DNA of 64,000 bases from positions 192,638 through 256,637 of the forward strand of contig JAWKTV010000009.1 of assembly GCA_041398905.1 (NCBI GenBank). The letters are read 5' to 3'. A program made the translations under genes and the position numbers. Positions 1-9,561 of this stretch are shown here, in pieces; within the stretch, counting starts at the first letter, position 1, and every line of letters begins with the position of its first letter. The DNA comes from JAWKTV01 sp041398905. Lineage in GTDB: Bacteria > Planctomycetota > Planctomycetia > Planctomycetales > Planctomycetaceae. The notes beneath the pieces are model-generated. The model saw nothing but the letters and a program-made list of their open reading frames with translations. It had not been told where the DNA came from and did not search any database.

Positions 1-179
1 ACCCGTCGGCCGACTGTGCCTGGGGATTCGAAAGTCGACCGGCAATTGATTCTGCTGATGGACCCGGGGCACCACTCCCCCATGTCCGGGATCGTTACCG
101 CCACTGCTTGCCGGACCGCTTCGCTCAGGTAAGATTGGTCAAGCCGCATGTCGATGGTCGGTCATCCCCCTCAAGTGCA

Positions 180-791
180 ATGTCGTACGAAGCCCTCGCA
201 CTGCTGCTGATGATCGTCGGCTTCGCGCTGATTGTTGCGGAAGTGTTCATTCCCTCGGGCGGAATGATCATGATCCTCTGCATCTGCTCGTTCGCGGCAT
301 CGGTCTGGTTCGCTCACCGCGCCTGGTGGGGGCCGGCCCCTGCGTTTTTCTGGTCGTACGTCGGCGCGCTCGCGCTCCTGATACCGGCAGCCGCCTTCGG
401 CGCGTTCCGGATGCTCGAGCGCACCGCCCTCGGTCGACGGATGCTGCTGAGCGCGCCGACCCGCGAAGAGGTGGTCCCGTACCAGAATGAGGTCTCGCGA
501 CTGCAGCGGATGATCGGACAGAGAGGCGATGCGCTGAGCCTGATGACGCCCGGTGGCATGGTGCGGATCAATGGCGAGCGTTTGCACGCGGTGTCGGAGG
601 GGACCGTGATCGAGCCAGGCGCTCAGATCGAAGTGATGGATGTGAAGGGGACGCGGGTCGTCGTGCGTGCGGTTTCGTCGGTCTGGATTGAAGAAGAATC
701 AGCTTCGCCACCGCGAGAGCCGCCCGGCTCGGAGCTCGCGGAGGGTGACGACCGCCCGTTGCCCCTTGACTTCGACTTTCCGCAAGGCTAA
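180..791 (+). CDS. NfeD-like membrane protein
   Basis: About 203 residues. The N-terminus has a hydrophobic hairpin (LALLLMIVGFALIVAEVF, then a Gly-rich turn and a second segment), followed by a third hydrophobic stretch near residue 65-85 and a soluble C-terminal part of the NfeD OB-fold type (GGMVRINGERLHAVSEG..I..G..I.V). I prefer ATG 180 to the upstream TTG 108 because the 24 extra residues are polar and unlike the family. NfeD proteins act with flotillins in membrane organisation, and floA follows 111 bp downstream in the same direction, the classic nfeD-floA pairing. Lacks the ClpP-like protease domain of long NfeD forms. Family call is firm, the exact role is inferred. Confidence 0.85.
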   Translation: MSYEALALLLMIVGFALIVAEVFIPSGGMIMILCICSFAASVWFAHRAWWGPAPAFFWSYVGALALLIPAAAFGAFRMLERTALGRRMLLSAPTREEVVPYQNEVSRLQRMIGQRGDALSLMTPGGMVRINGERLHAVSEGTVIEPGAQIEVMDVKGTRVVVRAVSSVWIEEESASPPREPPGSELAEGDDRPLPLDFDFPQG

Positions 792-902
792 ATCGAGACA
801 AGAGTTTTGACGCCAAACGTCCGCGCGCGGTTGCGATTGCCGCGGAGTCAGGCTGTAAACGGTGTTCAGTGACCACTCGCCCGTTACGAGGGCCGGAGTT
901 CC

Positions 903-1955
903 ATGCTCAATTCGACTCGACTGCTTGCAATCGACGATCAGACGTTGGTCTGGTCCGCCGCGGCGTTCATCACCGTATTCGGGTTGATCTTCTTCGCGGT
1001 ATTCGCGCGGTACTTCAGTCTGTGGATTCAATGCAAGACCTCCCGCGCCGGGATCGGCATTGTGAATCTCATCATGATGTCGATTCGTCGCGTCAATCCG
1101 ACGATCATCGCCCGCAGCAAGATCATGGCGGTGCAGGCGGGGCTGACCAACCACTATCCGATCTCGACACAGGCGCTCGAGGCTCACTACCTCGCCGGCG
1201 GGAATGTGCCGAACGTCATCCGGGCGCTCATCGCCTCTAACAAGGCGGACCTCGACATGGACTGGCAGATCGCTCAGGCGATCGACCTGGCGGGTCGCGA
1301 CGTGCTGGACGCCGTGCGGACATCGGTTTATCCCAAGGTCATTGACTGCCCCGACCCGAAAAAGACGGCCGGTACACTGGATGCGGTCGCGGGCGACGGT
1401 ATCCAGCTCAAGGCCCGCGCCCGCGTTACGGTGCGAACCAACATCAAGCAGTTGATTGGTGGTGCGACGGAAGAGACGGTAATCGCCCGTGTCGGGCAGG
1501 GGATCGTGCAGGCGATCGGCTCGACGCCGACCTACGCCGCCGTCCTGGAGAATCCCGACCGCATCTCGCAAACCGTGCTCAATCAAGGTCTCGAAGCGCA
1601 GACTGCGTTCGAGATCGTCTCGATCGACATCGCGGACATCGATGTGGGACAGAATATTGGTGCGCGGCTGCAAGCCGACCAGGCCGAGGCGGACATGCGG
1701 GTGGCGCAGGCCGGTGCGGAACGCCGCCGTGCGAACGCGGCTGCCGCCGAGCAGGAGTGGGTCGCCAAGACACAGGCCAACCGGGCCGAGGTGGTGCTCG
1801 CGGAGGCAGCGGTTCCGAAGGCGATGTCCGCCGCCTTCCGTAACAACCGCCTCGGGCTGCAAGATTACTACGAACTGCGGAACATTCAGGCCGATACCAG
1901 AATGCGGGCCGCCATTGCCGGCGTACAGGACGCCGTCGCCCCTTCGGCCGACTGA
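903..1955 (+). CDS. floA: Flotillin-like protein FloA (copy 1)
   Basis: 350 residues, the usual FloA (UPF0365) length. One N-terminal membrane hairpin (about residues 17-40) is followed by the diagnostic stretch IMAVQAGL..ISTQALEAHYLAGGNV, the domain ending in VSIDIADIDVGQNIGARLQ and a Glu/Ala-rich coiled coil (AEADMRVAQAGAERRRANAAAAEQ). A GGAG ribosome site sits 8 bases before ATG 903. FloA scaffolds functional membrane microdomains. It follows nfeD and is followed by a small membrane-anchored gene, so a three-gene transcript is likely. A second FloA lies at 56765-57769. In this copy an extra NHYP precedes the ISTQ motif, which the second copy lacks. Confidence 0.93.
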   Translation: MLNSTRLLAIDDQTLVWSAAAFITVFGLIFFAVFARYFSLWIQCKTSRAGIGIVNLIMMSIRRVNPTIIARSKIMAVQAGLTNHYPISTQALEAHYLAGGNVPNVIRALIASNKADLDMDWQIAQAIDLAGRDVLDAVRTSVYPKVIDCPDPKKTAGTLDAVAGDGIQLKARARVTVRTNIKQLIGGATEETVIARVGQGIVQAIGSTPTYAAVLENPDRISQTVLNQGLEAQTAFEIVSIDIADIDVGQNIGARLQADQAEADMRVAQAGAERRRANAAAAEQEWVAKTQANRAEVVLAEAAVPKAMSAAFRNNRLGLQDYYELRNIQADTRMRAAIAGVQDAVAPSAD

Positions 1956-2090
1956 GCAACAGGGAGCGGGGCACCGCGTCGGGCACCGCGGCTGTGGCAT
2001 CCTGCAGACCGGTTGAGGTCAATTTCGTGTGAGACCAGTCCGGCAGCCAGTTGATCGCCGCGTCCTTCACCACCACGAGCATTTCCGTCC

Positions 2091-2761
2091 ATGCCGCAAC
2101 TGACTCCGCTGCTCGCCGTCGATGTCGGTGGTCTCGTCGCGATCGCCTTCATGGTGATCTCGTTCATCGGCTGGATTTCGAACCTGATCAATGGGAATCA
2201 GCCGGGGAAGCGACCCGACCGCAATCGCCAGCAGCGTCCGCGTGACAAGCAGTTGCGGCAAGAGATCGACGAGTTCCTGCAGGACAACTCCAAGCGGCGG
2301 AGTCGTCGCCGCGATGAAGAGGCGGAACTCCTGTCCGCCGACGAAATCGAGGTCGTGGACAAGCCCCGCCCCGTCCGACGGCGGCCCACACCGCGTCCCC
2401 GCCAGCAGTCGGTCGAGCAGCCGACGCCGTCAAGTCTCGCCCCCGCCGATCTGAGTGCGAGGCATCTGGAAACGTCGCTGGGCGGCAACACAATGCAGCA
2501 GAAGGCGCAGCAATACCTCGCCGAGCAGGCGCGGAAGCAGGCGACTCAACAGTCGGCGATTCAGGGGTCGGTTTCTCAGCACCTGGGAGTCTTCACGGCC
2601 GAGTCCTCGGCGGGACGGAAGGGGAGTGAGGAGACCACGCGGCAGCGGAGCACGCCCGCCACGGCGTTGCTCAAGATGCTGCGGAGCAAGCAGGGGTCCG
2701 TCAGGCGGTCATCCTGGGCGAAGTCCTCAACCGTCCGCAGCGATTCAATCGCCCGCGTTGA
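2091..2761 (+). CDS. Membrane-anchored conserved hypothetical (frameshifted near C-terminus)
   Basis: Begins MPQLTPLLAVDVGGLVAIAF, one transmembrane segment ending near residue 35, then a long Arg/Gln/Pro-rich, probably disordered cytoplasmic region. As read, the frame continues to 2867 with an Arg/Ser-rich tail that looks wrong. One base earlier in frame the C-terminus reads VRQAVILGEVLNRPQRF and stops at 2761; this hydrophobic helix plus LNRP ending is much more protein-like. The switch falls at the GGGG run 2693-2696, so a missing G is the likely cause. It sits 135 bp after floA and probably belongs with it. Function unknown; I treat the 2761 stop as native. Confidence 0.6.
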
Positions 2762-2876
2762 AGTGCGGTCGGCCGCAACTCGCACCCGTTCGCCGGTCGA
2801 GCGCGGTCGCAAGAGAGTCGCCGCGACCCGCATCCCGATGCGGTCAACGCTTGGTCTGGAACAGTGAGACCCAGTT

Positions 2877-3714
2877 GTGATTCCAGCTTACCTCACGGTG
2901 CCCGCCGACCGGTTGGGCGTTGAGACGGGCGTGACGGTGCGGATCGTCCCGGACGCCGCCGCGCTGGCGAACGCCTGCGCGGAGGACATCCTCGAACTGC
3001 TGATCGCCTTGCGCGACGCAGGGCGGCCCGCCACGCTCATCCTGCCGGTCGGGCCGGTCGATCAGTTCCCCATACTGGCCAACAAGATCAACGCCGCTCG
3101 CCTCTCGCTGCGGGATGCGGTGCTCATCAACATGGATGAGTACCTGACGGACGATGATCGCTGGGTACCGGACGAACATCCGCTCAGCTTTCGCAGCTAC
3201 ATGCGGCGGGCCTTTTACGAGCTGCTCGATCCCAACCTGCGGCCACCGGAAGAACAACGGGTCTTTCCCGACCCTGCCGCTCCCGAGCGAATCGGAGAGA
3301 TCATCGCCGAGCGCGGCGGGGTCGACGCCTGCTGCGGCGGCATCGGCATCAATGGTCATGTTGCGTTCAACGAGCCGCCCGAACCGGGAGAGTCGCTGAC
3401 AGCGGCGGAATTCATGGAGCTGCCGACCCGCGTGCTTTCACTCGCCCGCGAGACGCGGCATCAACGCCAACACCATCGGCGGCAGCCTCGAAATCGTCCC
3501 CCGCCGTTGTGTCACCGTGGGTATGGCGGAGATCCTCGCGGCCCGCAGCCTGCTGTTCTACTGCAACCGACCCTGGCAATCGGCCGTCGTTCGTCGCGTG
3601 CTGCACGGCGAGGTGTCGCCCGACTGCCCGGCATCCTTCCTGCGCCAGCATGGTGCCGCCAGGTTGACGATTACCGCAGAGGTCGCCCGGCCTCCCGATA
3701 TCCGCCTGCGCTAA
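2877..3714 (+). CDS. Glucosamine-6-phosphate deaminase/isomerase family protein (frameshifted)
   Basis: Sugar-phosphate isomerase of the NagB family, which converts glucosamine-6-phosphate to fructose-6-phosphate and ammonia. Motifs seen: GPVDQFP in the phosphate-binding region, the active-site NMDEYL, and GIGINGHVAFNEPPE, matching the NagB GxGxxGHxAFNEP signature. The first frame runs from GTG 2877 to about 3460 (ARETR); the next part, INANTIGGSLEIVPRRC..VGMAEIL.A, continues in another frame to the TAA at 3714. About 278 residues in all, close to family length. A net +1 (or -2) indel near 3455-3465 breaks it, probably a sequence error. Whether the substrate is really glucosamine-6-phosphate is inferred; other isomerases of the fold are possible. 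Confidence 0.72.
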
Positions 3715-3981
3715 ACAACGGCCGTGGGACATCGCACCAGAGATACTGGTGTCGTCGTTCTGGAGATAGGGAACCAGGCAGGCTGGAGAACTTTAGCCAT
3801 GCCCGGTCGCCCCAATTATTGGAAGTGGCGAAAGTGTGACGCTCGCCACTCGCTCGTCAGCTGCGGCGCCGATATTATTTCGCGGCCGCGAAGTTCCGCC
3901 TCGCCACGGTGACATCACCACACAACGAGCGGCCGGTTCGCACTTCGGACTCTCGTTGGCCGTATCAACTGCATTCGCATC

Positions 3982-5363
3982 ATGCCGCAACACGATCTGA
4001 TCGTTATTGGAGGAGGCCCCGGCGGCTATGTCGCCGCCATTCGTGCCGCGCAGTTGGGTAAGCAGGTCGCCTGCGTTGAGCTGGAGCCGCAACTCGGCGG
4101 CACCTGCTTGCGCGTCGGCTGCATACCGTCGAAGGCGCTGCTTGAATCGAGTCATCTGTACGAGCACGCCAGCCATCTTGCGGACCGCGGCATCACCGTG
4201 GGCAAGGTCTCGCTCGATCTGCCGGCGATGATGCAGCACAAGCAGAAGGTCGTGCAGACCCTGTGCGGCGGCATCGATGGACTCTTCAAGAAGAACAAAA
4301 TCACGCGGTATGTCGGCCGTGGCCGACTCGATGGTCCGGGCCGCGTGGTGGTGGAAGGCAAGGACAAGACCGAGACGCTGGAAGCGAAGCACATCATCAT
4401 CGCGACGGGCAGCCAGCCGGCGACCCTGCCGGGGATCGAGATCGACGGCGAGCACGTTGGATCGAGCACCGAAGCGCTGGCGTTCGACGAAGTTCCCAAG
4501 CACCTCGTCGTGATCGGTGCCGGCTATATCGGTCTGGAGATGGGAACGGTCTGGCGACGTCTGGGATCGCAGGTCACCGTGCTGGAGTATCTTGACCGCA
4601 TCCTGCCCGGCATGGATGCCGAGACGGCTGCGGACGCTCTGAAGATCTTCAAGAAGCAGGGCCTCGAATTCCGGCTGGGCTGCAAGGTCACCGGCGTCAA
4701 AACGGCCAAGAAGTGGTGCGACGTCGAGATTGATGGGCAGGATCCGATTCGCTGTGACCGCGTGCTGATGGCGGTCGGCCGCAAGCCCAATACCGAGGGG
4801 CTGGGACTCGCCAGCTGCGAAATCGAAACCAATCAGCGCGGGTTCATCCCGGTGGGCAGCCACTTCGAAACGACTGCACAAGGCGTCTTCGCGATCGGCG
4901 ATGTCATCGGCGGCGCGATGCTCGCGCACAAGGCCGAGGAAGAAGGGATTGCCTGCGTCGAGCACCTGTACTCAGGCTATGGCCATATCGACTACGGCAC
5001 GATCCCTGGCGTGGTTTACACGGAGCCGGAGATCGCGACCGTCGGCAAGACGGAAGAAGCGCTGCAGGCCGCGGGAATTGCCTACCGTAAAGGCGTGTTC
5101 CCGTTCCTCGCCAACGGCCGTGCCCGTGCGAGTGGGCAGACCGATGGCAAGGTCAAGATCCTCGCGGACGCGAAGACGGATCGAGTGCTGGGGGTTCACA
5201 TCATCGGCCAGCACGCGGGTGAACTGATCGCCGAGTGCGCGTGGCGATGAGCTTTGGCGCATCAAGCGAAGACATCGCCCGCTGTTCGCATGCCCATCCC
5301 ACGCTTGCGGAGGCGGTGAAGGAAGCGGCCTTCGCGGTCGATGGCCGCGCGATCCACTTCTAG
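3982..5363 (+). CDS. lpdA: Dihydrolipoamide dehydrogenase (C-terminal frameshift)
   Basis: Flavoprotein E3 subunit that reoxidises dihydrolipoamide in 2-oxoacid dehydrogenase and glycine cleavage complexes. The FAD-binding GGGPGGYVAAIRAAQ opens the protein, the redox-active disulfide is in GGTCLRVGCIPSKALL, NAD binding uses GAGYIGLEMG, and a second FAD motif is FAIGDVIGG.MLAHKA. As read it stops at 5250 (AECAWR). One base shifted, the sequence goes on as VAMSFGASSEDIARC.HAHPTLAEAVKEA to the stop at 5363, which contains the conserved HPTLSE-type active-site His-Glu. A single missing C around 5236-5240 restores a protein of about 460 residues. No E1/E2 genes are nearby. Confidence 0.9.
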
Positions 5364-5693
5364 CCAGCGCGCGACGCGCGGGCTCTGTCAAGGTGGCGCG
5401 GTCCGCGGCGCGTGGCACTCGCAGGTCGAATGTGCCAATCGGGTATGCCGGCTGGTTGTAGCGGTCAGCGCGAATGCGCGGAGCTGGCGCTGGTTCGGTC
5501 GCGGTGCCGATTGATACGCCGGTAAGTCCGCAGATGATCCGCTGGAATCGTGATGTTGATTCCGGGAAACATCGTCGATGAACAGAATCATGTGTTAGCC
5601 TTGGAACGTGGAGCTTCCTCTGCTTTCACAGACGGGCCAGACACGAGTTGAACGGACCGAGGTTCATTCCACTCCCAAACGGGGATCGCCGCT
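5364..5693. other. Gene-free stretch between lpd and the HEPN gene
   Basis: 330 bp with no credible reading frame on either strand. It presumably holds the promoter of the gene at 5694. I see no hairpin with a T-tract and no repeat. Confidence 0.4.
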
Positions 5694-6401
5694 GTGGCAT
5701 CCAATCGCGAACGAGTCACGCAAGGTCTTGAGCTGCTGACCGGCGGCATGAGTGCCTTCGTCGAGAAGCAACTGCGCTCCGTGCACGGGGATCGCTGGAT
5801 CGACGCTGCGCGTGGCAGTTTTCGCGACGATCGCGCCCGGACCGGCGAGAACGGTGAGTCCTTCCAGTGGGACGCCCACGCCCTGTTGACGGTGATGTGG
5901 GACCAGTGGAACACCTGCTTCCGCACCGTGCTCGGCCATACCGAGCGGAGCCTCGTCAGCGAGTTGCGGGAGTTTCGCAATCGCTGGGCGCATCAAGGCT
6001 CGTTCGACTTCGACGACACCTACCGCGTGCTCGACAGCGTCCGCAGGCTGCTGCTGGCGGCCGAGTCGCCGAGGCTCCCTGACATTCAGTCGGAGAAGCA
6101 GGATCTGATTGAGAGCCACGTCGCCGAACAGGTCAACTCGCAGCTCCTGCAGGCCTCGTTCAAGAAGAATAAACTCTGGGTGATCGCGATCTATCTGATC
6201 TGCTGCGTCACCCTCGTCGGCTATCTGATCGCCTATGCGAACGACAGCACGATGTTCGTCGTGACGATCATCAGCCTGTTATTCGTGTATCTGTGCTATC
6301 AGCAGTTCAAGCTCGACCCGCCCCTGCTGTACGGCCCGAGGGAATGCGGTCGTTGTCACCGGATCATCTATCGCAAGTCCTGCCCCTACTGCACGGACTG
6401 A
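5694..6401 (+). CDS. Membrane-anchored Swt1-type HEPN domain protein with C-terminal zinc ribbon
   Basis: 235 residues from GTG 5694. Residues 1-130 resemble the Swt1-like HEPN domain: helical, with QWDAHALLTVMWDQW and the HEPN signature Rx4H in EFRNRWAHQGSF (Arg95 to His100), the motif that forms the ribonuclease centre in active HEPN proteins. Two transmembrane helices follow (about 161-182 and 187-205), then a short zinc ribbon, CGRC at 218-221 and CPYC at 230-233. Both ends would therefore sit on the same side of the membrane. No antitoxin-like or nuclease partner is adjacent. The domain reading is by eye; RNase activity and purpose are inference. Confidence 0.7.
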   Translation: MASNRERVTQGLELLTGGMSAFVEKQLRSVHGDRWIDAARGSFRDDRARTGENGESFQWDAHALLTVMWDQWNTCFRTVLGHTERSLVSELREFRNRWAHQGSFDFDDTYRVLDSVRRLLLAAESPRLPDIQSEKQDLIESHVAEQVNSQLLQASFKKNKLWVIAIYLICCVTLVGYLIAYANDSTMFVVTIISLLFVYLCYQQFKLDPPLLYGPRECGRCHRIIYRKSCPYCTD

Positions 6402-6472
6402 GCATGCACTGCCAAGCTGGGGACGACACGCCGACCTCCGGCGATCGACTGCCAGCGGTCGGCGTGGCCGCG

Positions 6473-6961
6473 TCACTCAGATCTGCGGACTGGCTCCGCC
6501 CGTCTGCACGGGATCTTGCGAGCACGTTCCTGCTCGGTCTTGCGGATCCGGACATGCAGCACTCCATCGGCGCAGGTCGCGCTGATCGTGTCGGGATCGA
6601 CACTCGCCGGCAGCGGGATCGAACGCTGGAACTCGCCAACCGGCCGCTCGGCGACATGAGATTCGCCCGCTTCGCCCAGATCGAGCGACGGCCAACTGCC
6701 ATGAATCGACAGCATGTGGCCGGTCAACGTCAGCTCCACCTGATCGCCGCGAACGCCCGGCAGGCTCACGTAGACCTCCACCTGATCGGGGAGTTCCACG
6801 ATGTCGATCGGCGGCGTCCACGTACGACCGGACCGCAGCCCGATCGCATCGATGGCGCGTTCCCCCTGCGAGCGGGCCAGCTCCATCCACTTGTCGAGTT
6901 CGTTCCGCAAGCGTTCCACGGACGACGAGATCGGCCCTTCGGGCTTGACTGAAGCTGACAT
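6473..6961 (-). CDS. Hsp20/alpha-crystallin family small heat-shock protein
   Basis: Holdase chaperone of about 162 residues starting at ATG 6961 (MSASVKPEGPISSS). The alpha-crystallin domain runs from WTPPIDIVELPDQVEVYVSLPGV to the end, with the strand LHVRIRKTEQERARKI that in relatives reads LxVRIPK. The last residues may be in the wrong frame: shifting one base at the GATCCCG site near 6518 gives KIPVQTGGASPQI and a stop at 6477, which looks more natural. It stands alone, reverse to its upstream neighbour. No CIRCE-type operator was recognised in front. Confidence 0.85.
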   Translation of the reverse strand: MSASVKPEGPISSSVERLRNELDKWMELARSQGERAIDAIGLRSGRTWTPPIDIVELPDQVEVYVSLPGVRGDQVELTLTGHMLSIHGSWPSLDLGEAGESHVAERPVGEFQRSIPLPASVDPDTISATCADGVLHVRIRKTEQERARKIPCRRAEPVRRSE

Positions 6962-7084
6962 GCTGGCGACTCCTGTGAGAGGGATACGTGCTCGCTTCAT
7001 CCTACGGTGGCGGCGGTACCGCGGAAAGCCGGACGAGAGATTTGGTAGCGGCTGGTCGCGCGAGTGATCCGCCTGGGCCGATGC

Positions 7085-8374
7085 CTACTTCGCCCCCACG
7101 TCATAGCACATCAGGTGATCCTGTTCCCGGAGGAACAGCTTGCCGTCAACCACCGCGGCGTGTGACCAGCTTTCACGTTCCTGATGCTCGGGGCGGAAGG
7201 TGGCGAGCAGTTCGTAATCACTGGGAGTCGCGCGAACGAGGCCGATTGTGCCGTTCTGGTAGCGGTAGATCAGCACGTCGCCCACACACGTCAGCGCGGC
7301 TGAGCCTTCGCCCGCGCCGCGCAGTTTGCCGCCCCACTTCGTCTTCCCGGTCTTCCAGTTGAGGCAGATCGGGAATCCCTGGCCATGCTGATGTCCGGCG
7401 TAGACGTAGTCGCCGATCAGCACCATGCCGCCGTGATGATTCTGGAAGTCGTCCGAGCCGAGGAAGTACTGCTCGGTGGCGGTGACCGTTCCGCTGCGGC
7501 CCTTTGCAAGCTTCAGCAGCACGGCACCGGTGCCATAGCCGCTGGAGGCGAACACGTAATCACCGGAGACGAGCGGCGTGGGGATGTTGGCGGTGTCGTT
7601 GGCGACCCGGTTGTAGCCCCACAGGAACTTGCCATCGCTGGCCCGCACACCCATCACTCCCCGGCCGACCAGTTGGACATACTGCTTCACGCCGGCACCT
7701 TCGGAGACGACGACCGATGAGTAACCCGGCGCCCGTCGCGACCTCTTTCACCACCGGCCTGCACCGGTGTGGTCCAGACCTCCTTGCCGGTCTTCTTGTC
7801 GAGTGCCACCAGCATCGCCCGATCGCCGCCGGGGGGTACAGATCACCAGGTTGCCATCCACCAGCGGCGACTCGCTGTAGCCCCAGCCCGACATCATCCG
7901 CCCGCCCCACTCGCTGAAATCGCGATCCCATACGAGCGATCCATCAGCGATGTCCAGGCAGACGATCCGGCCATTCGATGCGACCGCGTACACCCGTTCA
8001 CCGTCGATGCTCGGCGTGCTCCGCGCCCCTTCGTAATCGTGTTTCGGGTTTCCCTGGCTAATCGCGGCCGACCAGAGGATCTCGCCACTCTCGGTCGAGG
8101 CACAAATCACCCGCTGCACCGTCGCGATTGCCGGTGGTGAACACCTTGCCGTCCTTGACCGACACGCTCAGTATCCGCCACCGAAGCCGGTCGTGTGCCA
8201 CAGCAGCTTCGGCGGGTTCGCATCCCAGTCTGTCCGTACCGACTCGTCATGGGCGATACCATCCCGCTGCGGCCCGCGCCATTGCGGCCAGTCGGCGGAG
8301 GCCGCGGCCGACAGCAGCAGCCCCACGACCAGTCCCCCAGCGCCGGCCACGAACCCATTCAATTGACGAGACAT
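7085..8374 (-). CDS. PQQ-like beta-propeller repeat protein (several frameshifts)
   Basis: Secreted protein of about 430 residues when pieces are joined. The start at ATG 8374 gives MSRQLNGFVAGAGGLVVGLL plus LSAAASA, a signal peptide, followed by DWPQWRGPQRDGIAHD, the typical opening of planctomycete PQQ-like propellers. Blades are visible as repeated ASTESGEILW, DIADGSLVWD, ASDGKFLWGY and NWKTGKTKWG motifs. Three frames are used: 8374 to about 8160, 8119 to about 7830, and 7690 to 7085, so indels occur near 8130-8160 and between 7690 and 7830. These are probably sequence errors. Likely an outer-compartment binding or scaffold protein; no evidence for PQQ binding or enzyme activity. Confidence 0.8.
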
Positions 8375-8529
8375 ATCGCAATCCTTGTGCGAGAAACTTC
8401 GAGACAACAACACGGCCCCACCACCGGAGCCAGCCAACAACCGCCACGACGGCATTCTACCCTGACATCAACGCCGCTTGAACTCTACAGCCGGCGCGCG
8501 GGCGGTCGGGTGCGGCGGCTGATCGATAA

Positions 8530-8575
8530 GAGCGGGGAGGCTCAACGCAGAGGCTCAGAGACACGGAGACGCGAC
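8530..8575. repeat. Purine-rich degenerate repeat
   Basis: The stretch GAGGCTCAACGCAGAGGCTCAGAG followed by ACACGGAGACGC consists of imperfect GCAGAGGC/GGAGACGC units. A related stretch (GGCGGAGAGGCGCGGAGACGC) occurs at 14310-14331. Both lie in intergenic DNA. Similar strings recur in planctomycete genomes; function unknown. Confidence 0.35.
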
Positions 8576-8586
8576 ATTTCTGTGGC

Positions 8587-9561
8587 TCACGGGACGACGA
8601 GGGTGCCCGCTGAGGGTTCGATCGTCAGCTCAACTGGTGTGCAGCCGGCGGGGTCGCCATCGGCCTGGACGGGCAGTGGCGAGTCACTTTCGATTCGTAT
8701 TCGTGTGCCCACCGCCCGCTGCACGCCGGAGGCGCGCTCGCTGCTGCCCAACACGACTCGACTAAGGTCGCGGAGCAACTGGAGTCTCGAGCGATGCGGG
8801 AAGACCCGAACGTGCAGCAGTCCGTCGTCGGGCCTTGCCGTGGGCACCAGCGGCAGGCCGAGTGCATAGCGGCTCAGATTCGCGACGACGGCAAGTCCGC
8901 CGACCAGCGGTTCAGGATTGTCGTCGACGAACACCCGGACTTCTGGGAACCGGTAGCCCACGAGAGTCGCGGCGATTGGACGGAGGTAATGACAGCGGGT
9001 GATGTGGCCCCGGCGCGCCTCGTGAGCGCGGCGGATGACTTCCGCGTCGAAGCCGCAGCTTAACATGATGCAGAACCGGCCCGCCGCGCTCCCTGTGGCG
9101 GCTGTTTCGATCCGTCCCAAATCCACTGCCAGCCTGCGTCCCGTGGCAATCATGCGAGCCACGAACGAGCCGTCGCGTCGCGGGATGCCAAGCTCTCGGG
9201 CGACCAGATTCTCGGTCCCCAGCGGCAGCGGCGCGATCGGGAGCGTGGGGTGCCGATTGACGAGATCGAGGACCGTGCCATCACCCCCAGCGGCGACAAT
9301 CGCCAATAGCTGGTCCGGGCGACGTGACCGGACCGCGGCATCCAATGCTACACGGCTCGAGTACAGCCGCGGTTCGATCCCTTCACTCCGCAAAGCGCGG
9401 ATCAGTTCCATGATCGGCCCGTGCTGCCTGCCCGCCCCGGAACGGCGGTTGCGCTGAATCGCGACCCACGGCCGCGGCGATTCGTCGGGAGTCGAAAACA
9501 CGGCGATCAGTAACGATGGTGGGCCGGCCTCGACGGCGGGCCGATCCTGAGTGCCGGTCAT
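8587..9561 (-). CDS. Diacylglycerol/lipid kinase family protein
   Basis: 324 residues from ATG 9561 (MTGTQDRPAVEAG). The DAGK catalytic domain is marked by the nucleotide-binding VAAGGDGTVLDLVNRH, then LPLGTENLVARELGI in place of the usual PLGTxNDFAR, VDLGRIE, and GFDAEVIRRAHEARRG. Family members phosphorylate diacylglycerol, sphingoid bases or similar lipids at the membrane. Its ATG overlaps the TGA of the preceding membrane-protein gene (ATGA at 9558-9561), so the two are translationally coupled, which suggests a shared lipid or glycolipid pathway. The substrate cannot be told from the sequence. Confidence 0.85.
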   Translation of the reverse strand: MTGTQDRPAVEAGPPSLLIAVFSTPDESPRPWVAIQRNRRSGAGRQHGPIMELIRALRSEGIEPRLYSSRVALDAAVRSRRPDQLLAIVAAGGDGTVLDLVNRHPTLPIAPLPLGTENLVARELGIPRRDGSFVARMIATGRRLAVDLGRIETAATGSAAGRFCIMLSCGFDAEVIRRAHEARRGHITRCHYLRPIAATLVGYRFPEVRVFVDDNPEPLVGGLAVVANLSRYALGLPLVPTARPDDGLLHVRVFPHRSRLQLLRDLSRVVLGSSERASGVQRAVGTRIRIESDSPLPVQADGDPAGCTPVELTIEPSAGTLVVP

